A stretch of 14,770 nt of DNA from Sporomusa silvacetica DSM 10669 (GTDB taxonomy: Bacteria > Bacillota > Negativicutes > Sporomusales > Sporomusaceae): the NCBI RefSeq assembly GCF_002257705.1, contig NZ_LSLK01000030.1, forward strand, positions 1 through 14,770. Reading direction: 5' to 3'. Both the position numbers and the translations under genes were made by a program. Positions 1 to 6,496 of the stretch are shown here, one piece after another. Below the pieces are notes generated by a model. The model had not been told where the DNA came from and ran no database searches. It was given only the letters and a program-made list of their open reading frames with translations. Each line of letters opens with the position of its first letter. The stretch's first letter is position 1.

Positions 1-174
1 GATCTTGTGATGAAAACGCTGGACCGATTACAGGAAACTTTGGGCGGAAACATCCACCCTGACGCAATTATACACTCGGATCAGGGATTTCATTATACAC
101 ATCCTGAATTTCAGTGCAGGGTGAAAAGAAGAGGGACAAGGGGACAGGTTCGCTGTCCCCTTATATATTATTAA
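1..174 (+). pseudogene. IS3-family transposase fragment (OrfB integrase core), truncated at both ends
   Basis: Frame 1 reads through from the window edge to a TAA at 172-174. The translation contains the stretch IIHSDQGFHYTHPEFQ, which is the signature around the second catalytic Asp of the DDE integrase core in IS3-family (IS150-like) OrfB proteins. The similarity stops at about base 128. In the family the protein should continue with a conserved Ser-Arg-Lys-Gly-Asn-Cys-Trp-Asp-Asn segment and the catalytic Glu. Instead the frame runs into a REP-like hairpin and ends after a few unrelated codons. The 5' part lies outside the window. This is therefore a dead remnant, broken by or fused to the repeat that follows. 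The family call is from motif memory, and the truncation is seen directly. Confidence 0.75.
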
Positions 175-277
175 TCATACTTTCCGATACTACTATTCTT
201 ACTAATTTCCGTATTGCAATGCCTTGTATAGACTGTATCTTTCTTTAGTCGGAACAGATAGCCTGTCCCGTTGTCCC
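133..277. repeat. REP/BIME-like pair of inverted GGGACA-rich hairpins
   Basis: The left arm GGGACAAGGGGACAGG (133-148) is matched in inverted orientation by CCTGTCCCGTTGTCCC (262-277), 15 of 16 positions. Each arm also belongs to its own local hairpin. The left one pairs 138-147 with 153-162 around a GTTCG loop. The right one pairs 251-257 with 263-269 with one mismatch. Further TTGTCCCG copies follow at 283-290. Two facing hairpins about 100 bp apart are the usual layout of REP pairs (BIMEs) mobilised by IS200-like RAYT transposases. No such transposase is present here. The left arm begins exactly where the IS3 transposase reading frame loses similarity. Confidence 0.6.
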
Positions 278-377
278 GTCCTTTGTCCCGTTCCCTGAAT
301 TACTGCGAAGCTAAACTCCAAAAGACTACGGCAACCGCTAAGTGCATAGTTGTCGTTAACCCGGTCCCCTGTAAAGT

Positions 378-794
378 TTATTTATCACACCCTATATTAG
401 CTTCTAGATTTTTCATGGTTTCCCGCAATTTTTTTTGATAAGCTGCCGTTAGGGCAAGCATTCGGTAGTCAGTGAGAAAACTAATTTTCTCATCCTTTAT
501 TTTGCTGCTATCATTTTGACATGCTGTATTTGCCGTATTCGAATTATTAGTAGCATCTTGCTTATCATCAGCAGTCTTTTTATCTTTGCCATCATCTTTT
601 GGAGTAGAAGTCTTGCCAATCAAAACCTTCATATTTTTTCCAATGACTATATATGTATATACTGTGTCTCCCTCTTTAACAGAAATATATCTCCATCCTG
701 TTGAATTACTATCTCCATTCTGTGTTGAATTGCTTTCAACTTGCCCGCGAACGATTTGATTATTTGTTAATGATGAACTTCCGAGCACATTCAT
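378..794 (-). CDS. Hypothetical protein, low-complexity centre
   Basis: I do not recognise this 138-residue protein. The start is supported by an AGGAG ribosome site at about 805-810, ten bases upstream. There is no signal peptide, lipobox or membrane segment. Residues 1-32 are Ser/Asn/Thr/Gln-rich. Residues 33-62 are a beta-rich segment (WRYISVKEGDTVYTYIVIG). Residues 63-100 are a charged Lys/Asp/Asn/Ser linker. The C-terminal 38 residues look helical and amphipathic, ending in Cys-Asp-Lys. It stands alone, divergent from the Bug genes, with REP-like debris downstream. It may be lineage-specific. Composition and ribosome site argue that it is a true gene, but no function can be assigned. Confidence 0.6.
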   Translation of the reverse strand: MNVLGSSSLTNNQIVRGQVESNSTQNGDSNSTGWRYISVKEGDTVYTYIVIGKNMKVLIGKTSTPKDDGKDKKTADDKQDATNNSNTANTACQNDSSKIKDEKISFLTDYRMLALTAAYQKKLRETMKNLEANIGCDK

Positions 795-934
795 TTTATC
801 GCCAACTCCTAAAAAAAAATAAAGTTCTTTAAAATAGCATCGGCACTTTCCAATATTTTCTTAATAATTGTTTTTATAAAAGTTGCGGCTATCACTAATA
901 CATAACTCACTTTTGCAAAATAAATTGCTAAATA

Positions 935-964
935 TTGACACAAACTAGCATAAAATGGTAAAAT
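935..964 (+). promoter_or_regulatory. Sigma-A-type promoter of the Bug/TctC genes
   Basis: A perfect -35 TTGACA (935-940) is followed after 18 bases by -10 TAAAAT (959-964). This puts transcription start about 40 bases upstream of the first Bug gene. No operator dyad is obvious around it. Confidence 0.6.
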
Positions 965-1009
965 GCAAATGGATTAATCCTACCAAATTAAAATTGGAGG
1001 CATGATCAA

Positions 1010-2032
1010 ATGGCATCCAAGAAAATTGCTGCAGTACTAGCTGCTTGCTTATTAACTATGTCACTAATAATTGGGGGATGTACCAATAAGAGTGATAAAC
1101 TGGTAAGCACTTCGCAAGAGTATCCTACTAGACCGATTTCGATAATTGTTCCATCTACTGTTGGTGGAAGTGTGGATTTGCTGGCGCGGGCACTGGCAAC
1201 TTCAGCGGTAAATTATATTAGTCAGCCGCTTGTTGTTACAAATATACCAGGCGGGGCGGCTACTATCGGCTGGAATGAACTTGCCAGGGCCAAGGCGGAT
1301 GGCTATACAATTGGTATTGTAACTACAGGCCTAATTTTACAACCTCTTTATGGCTCTACGAGATACCATTATTCTACCGCGTTAGAGCCTCTTGTTCAGG
1401 TTGTTTCTTTGCCGATAGCAGCAGTAGTCCGCTCAGACCAGCCTTGGCAAAATCTCAATGACCTAATTCATCATGCTAAAGAGCATCCAGGCGAAATTAA
1501 ATTTGGCCATCCGGGCTTGGGTTCGCCGCGGCATGTTGTAGGCGAAATGTTTGCAATGGAAGCTGGAATTGATATTAAACAGGTTCCGTTTTCTGGAGAA
1601 TCAGAAGAACTTGCAGCTCTTCTAGGAGGGCATATTCAGCTCATATTTGTAAATACCTCTATAATAAAAGATCATATTAAAAGCGGTACCTTAAGGGTAT
1701 TAGCAGTTGCGACAGAACAACATTTAAATGATGATATGTTCAAGGATGTTTTAACTTTTAAAGAACAAGGAGTGGATGTTGTATCTAGTCTTTGGTATGG
1801 AATCGGAGTTCCCAAAGGGTTGCCGCAAACTGAGAAAGATAAGCTGGTCGAGGGGCTTAACGGAATTATCCATGACCCTGAGTTTATAAAAAAGATTGAG
1901 GCCCTAGGAATGCCTATTGAATATCTTGGACCGCAAGATTTTAGTCAAAAGTGGCTGGCCGATAATTCTCGACTTACGAAAATCGTAAAAAATACTGGAA
2001 TTGCCGAGCGTATAGCGGCGCAAAAGAACTGA
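1010..2032 (+). CDS. Bug/TctC-family tripartite tricarboxylate transporter substrate-binding lipoprotein
   Basis: This 340-residue protein has a lipoprotein signal: basic start, hydrophobic core, and lipobox I-I-G-G-C with the modified Cys at residue 24. The mature part starts with the family hallmark YPTRPISIIVPSTVGGSVD, in which the conserved beta-strand and Gly-Gly loop form part of the ligand pocket. It continues through the usual Bug sequence (the NIPGG-A-IGWNELARAKADGYT region, then KFGHPGLGSPRHV). Bug proteins bind small carboxylates outside the membrane for TctAB-type transporters or signal to sensor kinases. The ligand cannot be read from sequence. The ribosome site GGAGG (996-1000) lies nine bases before ATG. 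No TctA or TctB gene is in the window, so this is an orphan binding protein here. It heads a short run with its paralogue 27 bases downstream. Confidence 0.88.
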   Translation: MASKKIAAVLAACLLTMSLIIGGCTNKSDKLVSTSQEYPTRPISIIVPSTVGGSVDLLARALATSAVNYISQPLVVTNIPGGAATIGWNELARAKADGYTIGIVTTGLILQPLYGSTRYHYSTALEPLVQVVSLPIAAVVRSDQPWQNLNDLIHHAKEHPGEIKFGHPGLGSPRHVVGEMFAMEAGIDIKQVPFSGESEELAALLGGHIQLIFVNTSIIKDHIKSGTLRVLAVATEQHLNDDMFKDVLTFKEQGVDVVSSLWYGIGVPKGLPQTEKDKLVEGLNGIIHDPEFIKKIEALGMPIEYLGPQDFSQKWLADNSRLTKIVKNTGIAERIAAQKN

Positions 2033-2059
2033 TAATAATGATTTTGGAGGCTATTTACT

Positions 2060-3007
2060 ATGGAAGAAAAGTCGATATGTATTTCTGAAGTATATCCCGT
2101 CAAGCCAATTACAATAATTGTGCCTACTACAGCCGGTGGAAGCCCCGATTTGGCGGTACGGATTATGGAGAAGGCGGCAATCAAGCATCTTGAACAGCCA
2201 CTGATTGTCACGAATATACCTGGCAAGGGAGCCACTGTGGGTTGGAATAAGCTAGCCGGTGCTAAGCCGGATGGCTACACTATCGGCGCAGTTGCTACCG
2301 GTATAATTTTACAGCCGCTCTATGGCCCGGTAGAATATTATTATCCGACAATGCTGGAACCGCTTGCTCAGGTTGGTTCTTTGCCGGTAGTGGCAGCCGT
2401 CTTAGCAGAACAGCCGTGGCGAAATATTAATGAATTAGTAAATTTCGCTAAAGAGCACCCTGGGGAAATAAAATATGGTCACATGGGCTTAGGCACGCCG
2501 AGACATGTTGTAGGCGAGTTGTTTGCAAAAGAAGCAGGCATTAATATTACTCAGGTTCCATTTAATGGGGGACCGGAGGCGCTTAAGGCTCTGGTGGACG
2601 GGCATATACAACTTGTGTTTACCGATCATTCTCAAGTAAAGCACCTTGTAGTAAACGGTAAAATCAAAGTGTTGTCAGCTGCGACAGAGCAACGTCTGGC
2701 TGATCCTCTATTCAAGGCTGTGCCGACTTTTAAGGAACAAGGTCTAGCTGTAGTATTTAGTCTTTGGCTTGGAGTTGGAGCTCCGAAAGGGCTATCGAAA
2801 GATGTGAAGGAAAAACTAGTCAAAGGGATTAAGCTAATTATTCATGATGAGGCTGTAAAAAAAGAATTGGAAGACTTTGGGATAACCATTGAATACCTCG
2901 GACCACAAGAGTTTGGCGAAAAGTGGAATAGTGAAACTGAACATCTTACAAAAGTGGTAAAAGAAACTGGAATCGCCGAGCTTATAGCGGCGAAAAAAAC
3001 TAACTGA
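2060..3007 (+). CDS. Bug/TctC-family protein lacking a signal peptide (tandem paralogue)
   Basis: This 315-residue protein is clearly a duplicate of the preceding gene. The two align over the whole mature length, from VYPVKPITIIVPTTAGGSPD to the shared ending TGIAE-IAA-K. The N-terminus is only MEEKSICISEVYP. The hydrophobic segment and lipobox of the first copy are absent. A good ribosome site GGAGG (2046-2050) nine bases before ATG fixes the start, and only 27 bases separate it from the first gene, so no hidden leader fits. The product should stay in the cytoplasm unless exported by another route, which is odd for a family that works outside the membrane. It may be a cytoplasmic ligand sensor, a decoy, or a decaying copy. 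The intact reading frame over 948 bases argues against simple decay. Confidence 0.85.
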   Translation: MEEKSICISEVYPVKPITIIVPTTAGGSPDLAVRIMEKAAIKHLEQPLIVTNIPGKGATVGWNKLAGAKPDGYTIGAVATGIILQPLYGPVEYYYPTMLEPLAQVGSLPVVAAVLAEQPWRNINELVNFAKEHPGEIKYGHMGLGTPRHVVGELFAKEAGINITQVPFNGGPEALKALVDGHIQLVFTDHSQVKHLVVNGKIKVLSAATEQRLADPLFKAVPTFKEQGLAVVFSLWLGVGAPKGLSKDVKEKLVKGIKLIIHDEAVKKELEDFGITIEYLGPQEFGEKWNSETEHLTKVVKETGIAELIAAKKTN

Positions 3008-3053
3008 TAACTTCTAATTCAGGGCATATTTTAAACGAGGGATGAGTTATATC

Positions 3054-3512
3054 ATGAAATTTACCTGTCCACTTATTGCTGTAAATGATATTGAGGTTTC
3101 AAAAAAGTTTTACACAGAAATTCTTCATCAAAAAATCATACTTGATTTCGGGGCTAATATCACATTTGAAGGGAATTTTGCCTTGCAAGAAAATTTTGCA
3201 GAATTGGTTGGCTTTAACAAAAACGATATGGTTCAAGGATCAAAAAATTTTGAACTATATTTTGAAGAAGATGATTTAGATAGCTTTGTAAAACATCTAA
3301 AAAACAACTCTGAAATTAAATATATTCACGATGTGAAAGAGTATGATTGGGGTCAACGTGTCATTCGCTTTTATGACCCTGATATGCATATGATTGAGGT
3401 AGGAGAAAGTATGGAAAATGTCATTAAGCGTTTTTTGAACCAGGGATTATCTGTTGAGGAAACAGCTAAACGAACTATGCACCCCATCGAATTTGTGAAG
3501 AAGTGCTTATAA
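3054..3512 (+). CDS. VOC superfamily (glyoxalase/bleomycin-resistance fold) protein
   Basis: The protein has 152 residues. The start MKFTCPLIAVNDIEVSKKFYTEIL is the typical first beta-alpha unit of VOC proteins, and the second module ends with RVIRFYDPDMHMIEVGE, whose final Glu is the usual metal-ligand position of the fold. An ATG at 3042 would add MSYI but sits directly on the GAGGG ribosome site (3037-3041). The ATG at 3054, twelve bases from it, also matches the normal family start, so I prefer it. The last 30 residues form a helical tail (GLSVEETAKRTMHPIEFVKK) seen in a subgroup of these proteins. The substrate is unknown; candidates include glyoxalase-like or antibiotic-binding roles. 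The gene is visibly more A+T-rich than its neighbours. It lies 46 bases after the Bug paralogue without a terminator between, so it may be co-transcribed. Confidence 0.8.
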   Translation: MKFTCPLIAVNDIEVSKKFYTEILHQKIILDFGANITFEGNFALQENFAELVGFNKNDMVQGSKNFELYFEEDDLDSFVKHLKNNSEIKYIHDVKEYDWGQRVIRFYDPDMHMIEVGESMENVIKRFLNQGLSVEETAKRTMHPIEFVKKCL

Positions 3513-3548
3513 TGCAAAGAGTACAATTTATCTAATGATTAACCAATG

Positions 3549-3586
3549 AAAAAATGCATCTTCAATGTTTTGAGGATGCATTTTTT
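3549..3586 (+). terminator. Intrinsic terminator after the VOC gene
   Basis: The 12-bp perfect stem AAAAAATGCATC (3549-3560) / GATGCATTTTTT (3575-3586) can be extended inward by about five more pairs with one G-T wobble. The descending arm ends in six T. It is A-rich on the other side, so it may work in both directions. Confidence 0.75.
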
Positions 3587-3590
3587 GGAT

Positions 3591-3627
3591 AAAACAAAAA
3601 GCTTCTGAGAAATCATCTCAAAAGCTT
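3591..3627 (-). terminator. Intrinsic terminator of the tandem tRNA-Leu transcript
   Basis: On the minus strand, just after the GAG tRNA, the stem pairs 3616-3627 with 3599-3610 (11 of 12 pairs, five-base loop) and is followed by TTTTTGTTTT (complement of 3591-3600). It lies back to back with the terminator of the VOC gene. Confidence 0.8.
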
Positions 3628-3632
3628 CATTT

Positions 3633-3718
3633 TGGTGCGGTAGAATGGATTTGAACCATCACGAGGTTGCCCCCGCCAGCCCCTCAAGCTGGTGCGTCTG
3701 CCGTTCCGCCACTACCGC
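3633..3718 (-). tRNA. tRNA-Leu (anticodon GAG)
   Basis: The 86-nt class II tRNA has acceptor arm GCGGTAG paired to CTACCGC, an encoded CCA end (3633-3635) and T-loop GGTTCAAATCC. Its long variable arm is GGGGGCAACCTC-type. The anticodon stem CCAGC/GCTGG encloses loop TTGAGGG, giving anticodon GAG, which reads CUC and CUU leucine codons. It is the second gene of a two-tRNA transcript. Confidence 0.95.
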
Positions 3719-3720
3719 GT

Positions 3721-3790
3721 ATTCGATTTTAGATTTTTGACTTACGATTTTCGAGTTCGAAGGTCGAACAACGAGAATCGAAAATCGAGA
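3721..3790. repeat. Dyad-rich TCGAAAATCG repeat between the two tRNA-Leu genes
   Basis: CGATTTTCGA (3745-3754) pairs with TCGAAAATCG (3778-3787), and GTTCGA (3755-3760) pairs with TCGAAC (3764-3769) around a three-base loop. An eight-base bulge interrupts one side. A related CGATTTTAGA copy lies at 3724-3733. This would form a long hairpin within the primary tRNA transcript and looks like a short palindromic repeat insertion or a processing spacer. Confidence 0.5.
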
Positions 3791-3791
3791 A

Positions 3792-3877
3792 TGGTGCGGC
3801 CGAGTGGATTTGAACCACCACGAGGTTGCCCCCACTAGCTCCTGAGGCTAGCGCGTCTGCCGTTCCGCCACGGCCGC
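3792..3877 (-). tRNA. tRNA-Leu (anticodon CAG)
   Basis: The 86-nt class II tRNA has acceptor GCGGCCG/CGGCCGC, an encoded CCA (3792-3794), T-loop GGTTCAAATCC and a long variable arm. Anticodon stem CTAGC/GCTAG encloses loop CTCAGGA, so the anticodon is CAG, reading CUG. Much of the D arm and variable arm is identical to the GAG tRNA downstream, which suggests the pair arose by tandem duplication. It is the first gene after the promoter. Confidence 0.95.
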
Positions 3878-3900
3878 ATGATCAATTATCAACAATCGAT

Positions 3901-3929
3901 ATTATATGACAAAATAGATGTTTCGTCAA
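3901..3929 (-). promoter_or_regulatory. Promoter of the tandem tRNA-Leu genes
   Basis: On the minus strand -35 TTGACG (3924-3929) and a perfect -10 TATAAT (3901-3906) are separated by 17 bases. Transcription would begin about 17 bases before the CAG tRNA. Confidence 0.75.
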
Positions 3930-4027
3930 GCACAAATATTATGGAATCTAAATTTATAACTACTCAAGCCTATATCACCTTTACACAACATGCTATATCT
4001 TATTATAACCGTGGATTACCGTCAATA

Positions 4028-4067
4028 ACTAAACATCAGATGAGGTTACCCCCACCTGATGTTTAGT
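4028..4067 (-). terminator. Hairpin terminator after the solute-binding protein gene
   Basis: A 12-bp perfect stem (ACTAAACATCAG, 4028-4039, with CTGATGTTTAGT, 4056-4067) lies 11 bases beyond the stop codon of the minus-strand binding-protein gene. It is followed on that strand only by a weak T stretch, so termination strength is uncertain. The loop can pair further (AGGT/ACCT). The A+T-rich bases between it and the tRNA promoter (about 3930-4027) show no gene. Confidence 0.5.
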
Positions 4068-4077
4068 CTCACTTTAT

Positions 4078-5706
4078 TCATTTGGCAGCAGTAAACCCCC
4101 ACTGCCAGGCATTCCATAAGTTACCGGCCGGGGTAGGATTGGTCTGGTAGTTAGCCACTGTTACTTTTACAGCATCAATATTCCCTCTAAAGTACAGCGG
4201 CACAACAGGACAATCTTCTCTGATTATATCCTGAATGCGAAAATAAATATCTTTTCTGGCAGTAACATCTACTGTTTTCGTCCCCAGTTCAGTCAATTTA
4301 TCGATCTCCGGATTACGCCAGCCAGAATAATTCTGGCCGTCATTGCCTCGACCTGGGATTTTTCGCGAATGCCAAAGATTGAGATTATCTGGATCAACAC
4401 CGGCAACCCAGGCATAAATAGCCGCCTCAAATTGACGGTTCTTTAAAATATCACTAAAAAACAACTGTGTATCAACAGGCCGTACTTCAACAGCAATACC
4501 AACTTCTTTAAGCTGTTCAACAATCTTTTGCGCCGTTTGTTCCCGCTGTCTATTACCGTTGGGTATAGCCAACGCGAATGCCAGTTTCTTGTTTTCCTTG
4601 GTCATTATCCCATCCGGTCCGGGAGTCCAGCCAGCTTGCGCCAATAATTCACGGGCAATGTTAACATCTCTGGTGGGCGGCTGCTGCATCGGATTGTAGG
4701 CCCAGGATAAAGGTGACTGATCACCATAAGCTGGAACAGCAACCCCTTTAAGTACATTGGCAACAATGGCTTGACGGTCAATGGCAGCGGCAATGGCTTG
4801 GCGCACCCGCAGGTCTTGAAACAATACATTATCAAGATTAAAATCCATATGCTCCCAAACCATAGTTGGCTCAATAACTGTTCGTATCCCGTCTATGGTT
4901 TTGACCTGTTCCAAATTAGAAAAGGCAATATTACTGACAACATCCAATTCTCCTGTTTTTAGCTGCGTAAGTAAAAGGCTTTGTTCTGGAACAATTTTAT
5001 AAACAATACTGTCTAAAACTGGTTTACCGCGATAATAGGCAGGGTTGGCTTCAAAAATAAGAGCCTCCGCCACCTGCCATTCCCTAAATTTAAACGGACC
5101 AGTACCGATTGGCGCTCGGTTAAAAGGATCTTTATTGAGATCACCGACGTTTTCCAACTTATGTTTTGGCAATATTGTGCCAAACAACGTTAAATATGGC
5201 GCATAGTACTCGCGAAACTTGACTACAACAGTATATTTATCCGGGGTCTCAATAGAACTAATTCGATCATAGCCATCTCTTGACACAACATTTACTTTCT
5301 GATTCATAATATACTGCCAGGTAAACTTAACATCTGCAGCAGTAAAGGGTGTGCCATCATGCCACGTCACTCCTTGGCGCAAACGGTATGTTACTGTACG
5401 CCCATCGGCAGCAACGCCCCCATTAACAGTTGTTGGCACATCAACTGCTAAATCTGGAACCCATTCCCCTTTATCCCCGGTAACCACCAAGCCGCTAAAC
5501 ACTAGTTTACCTACTTCAGCAGTAGCCAATAGATTAGAAATCAGCGGATTGAGCGTGTTAGGCTCATTCAAACTGCCATACTTGAGCTGACCACCCTGCT
5601 GGACAGTCACTTTTTTCTCTTCTGGAGTCAAAGTACCTGCCTTATGACTACAACCAGTAATGACAACAATGAATAATATCAATAATAGAATCATTAGCTT
5701 ACGCAT
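4078..5706 (-). CDS. Family-5 (oligopeptide/dipeptide-type) ABC transporter substrate-binding lipoprotein
   Basis: This 542-residue protein starts MRKLMILLLILFIVVITGC: a lipoprotein signal with lipobox I-T-G-C and the lipidated Cys at 19. After a linker come the SBP_bac_5 landmarks: LKYGSLNEPNTLNPL, the YRLRQGVTWHDGTPFTAADVKFTW block, the IGTGPFKF motif, and a C-terminal NYSGWRNPEIDKL segment near the ligand pocket. The length is normal for DppA/OppA/NikA-like proteins. Peptides are the default ligand, but nickel, opines or glycosides are also bound by this family. No permease or ATPase genes are near, so it probably shares a transporter encoded elsewhere. Its ribosome site (GAGGA, complement of 5720-5724) is 13 bases from ATG, a little far. 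A large hairpin lies in its leader region. Confidence 0.9.
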   Translation of the reverse strand: MRKLMILLLILFIVVITGCSHKAGTLTPEEKKVTVQQGGQLKYGSLNEPNTLNPLISNLLATAEVGKLVFSGLVVTGDKGEWVPDLAVDVPTTVNGGVAADGRTVTYRLRQGVTWHDGTPFTAADVKFTWQYIMNQKVNVVSRDGYDRISSIETPDKYTVVVKFREYYAPYLTLFGTILPKHKLENVGDLNKDPFNRAPIGTGPFKFREWQVAEALIFEANPAYYRGKPVLDSIVYKIVPEQSLLLTQLKTGELDVVSNIAFSNLEQVKTIDGIRTVIEPTMVWEHMDFNLDNVLFQDLRVRQAIAAAIDRQAIVANVLKGVAVPAYGDQSPLSWAYNPMQQPPTRDVNIARELLAQAGWTPGPDGIMTKENKKLAFALAIPNGNRQREQTAQKIVEQLKEVGIAVEVRPVDTQLFFSDILKNRQFEAAIYAWVAGVDPDNLNLWHSRKIPGRGNDGQNYSGWRNPEIDKLTELGTKTVDVTARKDIYFRIQDIIREDCPVVPLYFRGNIDAVKVTVANYQTNPTPAGNLWNAWQWGFTAAK

Positions 5707-5750
5707 TTATGATGCATTCTCCTCGTTTCCCTTGTTCAATAATATCCGAT

Positions 5751-5805
5751 GACCAAGTTGTTCTAAGACTCCCTCTTATAAGCGGGAGTTAAGAACAACT
5801 TGGTC
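5751..5805. repeat. Long hairpin in the gap between transglycosylase and binding-protein genes
   Basis: A 14-bp perfect outer stem (GACCAAGTTGTTCT, 5751-5764, with AGAACAACTTGGTC, 5792-5805) encloses a second 6-bp stem (ACTCCC/GGGAGT, 5768-5773 with 5784-5789). It starts 12 bases past the transglycosylase stop. No T run follows on either strand, so it is not a standard intrinsic terminator. It may be a processing or stabilising element, a Rho-independent terminator that lost its tail, or a mobile palindrome. Confidence 0.55.
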
Positions 5806-5816
5806 CCGGGATAGGT

Positions 5817-6386
5817 TTATCTACCGTACAATTCTATATACCGTTTCTTACTGGACATTACTTTTTCTACATACTCTCTGGTCTCTTTAAAAGGGATTTG
5901 CTGAATATCGTTAAAATCTTTGGACCAACCATACCGCTCAATCCATTGCTTCACATTGCCGCGACCGCCATTATAAGCGGCAAGAATCAATACCTCATTG
6001 CCTCCAAACTCTTTTTTCAAGGAGGCCAAATACCAGCTGCCAAACCGAATGTTCCTATCCGGATCTATCAAATCGGCGGTCATGTATTCTGTTTCACCAA
6101 GCTGCTCGGCAATCCATCGACCGGTTTCAGGCATAATTTGCATTAATCCTAATGCCCCTTTGGGTGATCGGGCTTCACTAATAAATTTACTTTCTGTTCG
6201 AATAACACCGGTGACTAAAAATGGGTCGAGTTCTCGTTCCAGTGCATAGGTATACACGGCTTCCTGATATAAAAACGGATACATATACTTCTTCTGAAAC
6301 CAATCACTGGTGAATACAGCATATATTCCTATGGCAGCTAATAACAGACCAATTATCAGGACTTTCAGCCAAGTCCAGATACGCAA
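5817..6386 (-). CDS. Membrane-anchored lytic transglycosylase (SLT domain)
   Basis: The enzyme cleaves the MurNAc-GlcNAc bond of peptidoglycan and forms 1,6-anhydro ends. One N-terminal membrane segment (about residues 8-25) anchors it with the catalytic domain outside. The SLT motifs, in numbering from the upstream GTG, are: catalytic Glu68 in VIRTESKF, GLMQIMPETG at 83-92, and AAYNGG at 139-144. The open frame can begin at a GTG (6393-6395), but the GGAG ribosome site overlaps that codon. The TTG at 6384-6386 lies nine bases from GGAG and is the more likely start, giving 189 residues. It is a short, Slt70-tail-like enzyme with no other domain. It follows coaE by about 110 bases with its own candidate promoter. 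Confidence 0.9.
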   Translation of the reverse strand: MRIWTWLKVLIIGLLLAAIGIYAVFTSDWFQKKYMYPFLYQEAVYTYALERELDPFLVTGVIRTESKFISEARSPKGALGLMQIMPETGRWIAEQLGETEYMTADLIDPDRNIRFGSWYLASLKKEFGGNEVLILAAYNGGRGNVKQWIERYGWSKDFNDIQQIPFKETREYVEKVMSSKKRYIELYGR

Positions 6387-6412
6387 TAAAATCACTCCGT
6401 AATAAGAAAATC

Positions 6413-6441
6413 ACTGTAGAAAACTATGTGTACGCTCTCAA
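6413..6441 (-). promoter_or_regulatory. Candidate promoter of the transglycosylase gene
   Basis: TTGAGA (complement of 6436-6441) and TACAGT (complement of 6413-6418) are spaced by 17 bases in the 110-bp gap after coaE. Transcription would begin about 20 bases before the TTG start. Neither box is perfect. Confidence 0.4.
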
Positions 6442-6496
6442 AAAAATACCACTAATTTTTACTGCTCTTCACTATTTACAACATGTACAGCTGCGC

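Noticed and set aside
516..704. 62-codon plus-strand frame with hydrophobic segment
   Set aside because: It is antisense to the better-supported minus-strand gene and lacks a ribosome site. Hydrophobicity is the usual antisense artefact of Asn/Lys-rich coding.
3878..4066. 62-codon plus-strand frame
   Set aside because: It covers the tRNA promoter and a terminator hairpin and has no ribosome site.
5707..5816. T-box or other aminoacyl-tRNA-sensing leader before the binding protein gene
   Set aside because: The hairpin is strong, but there is no T-box core sequence and no terminator with a T run.
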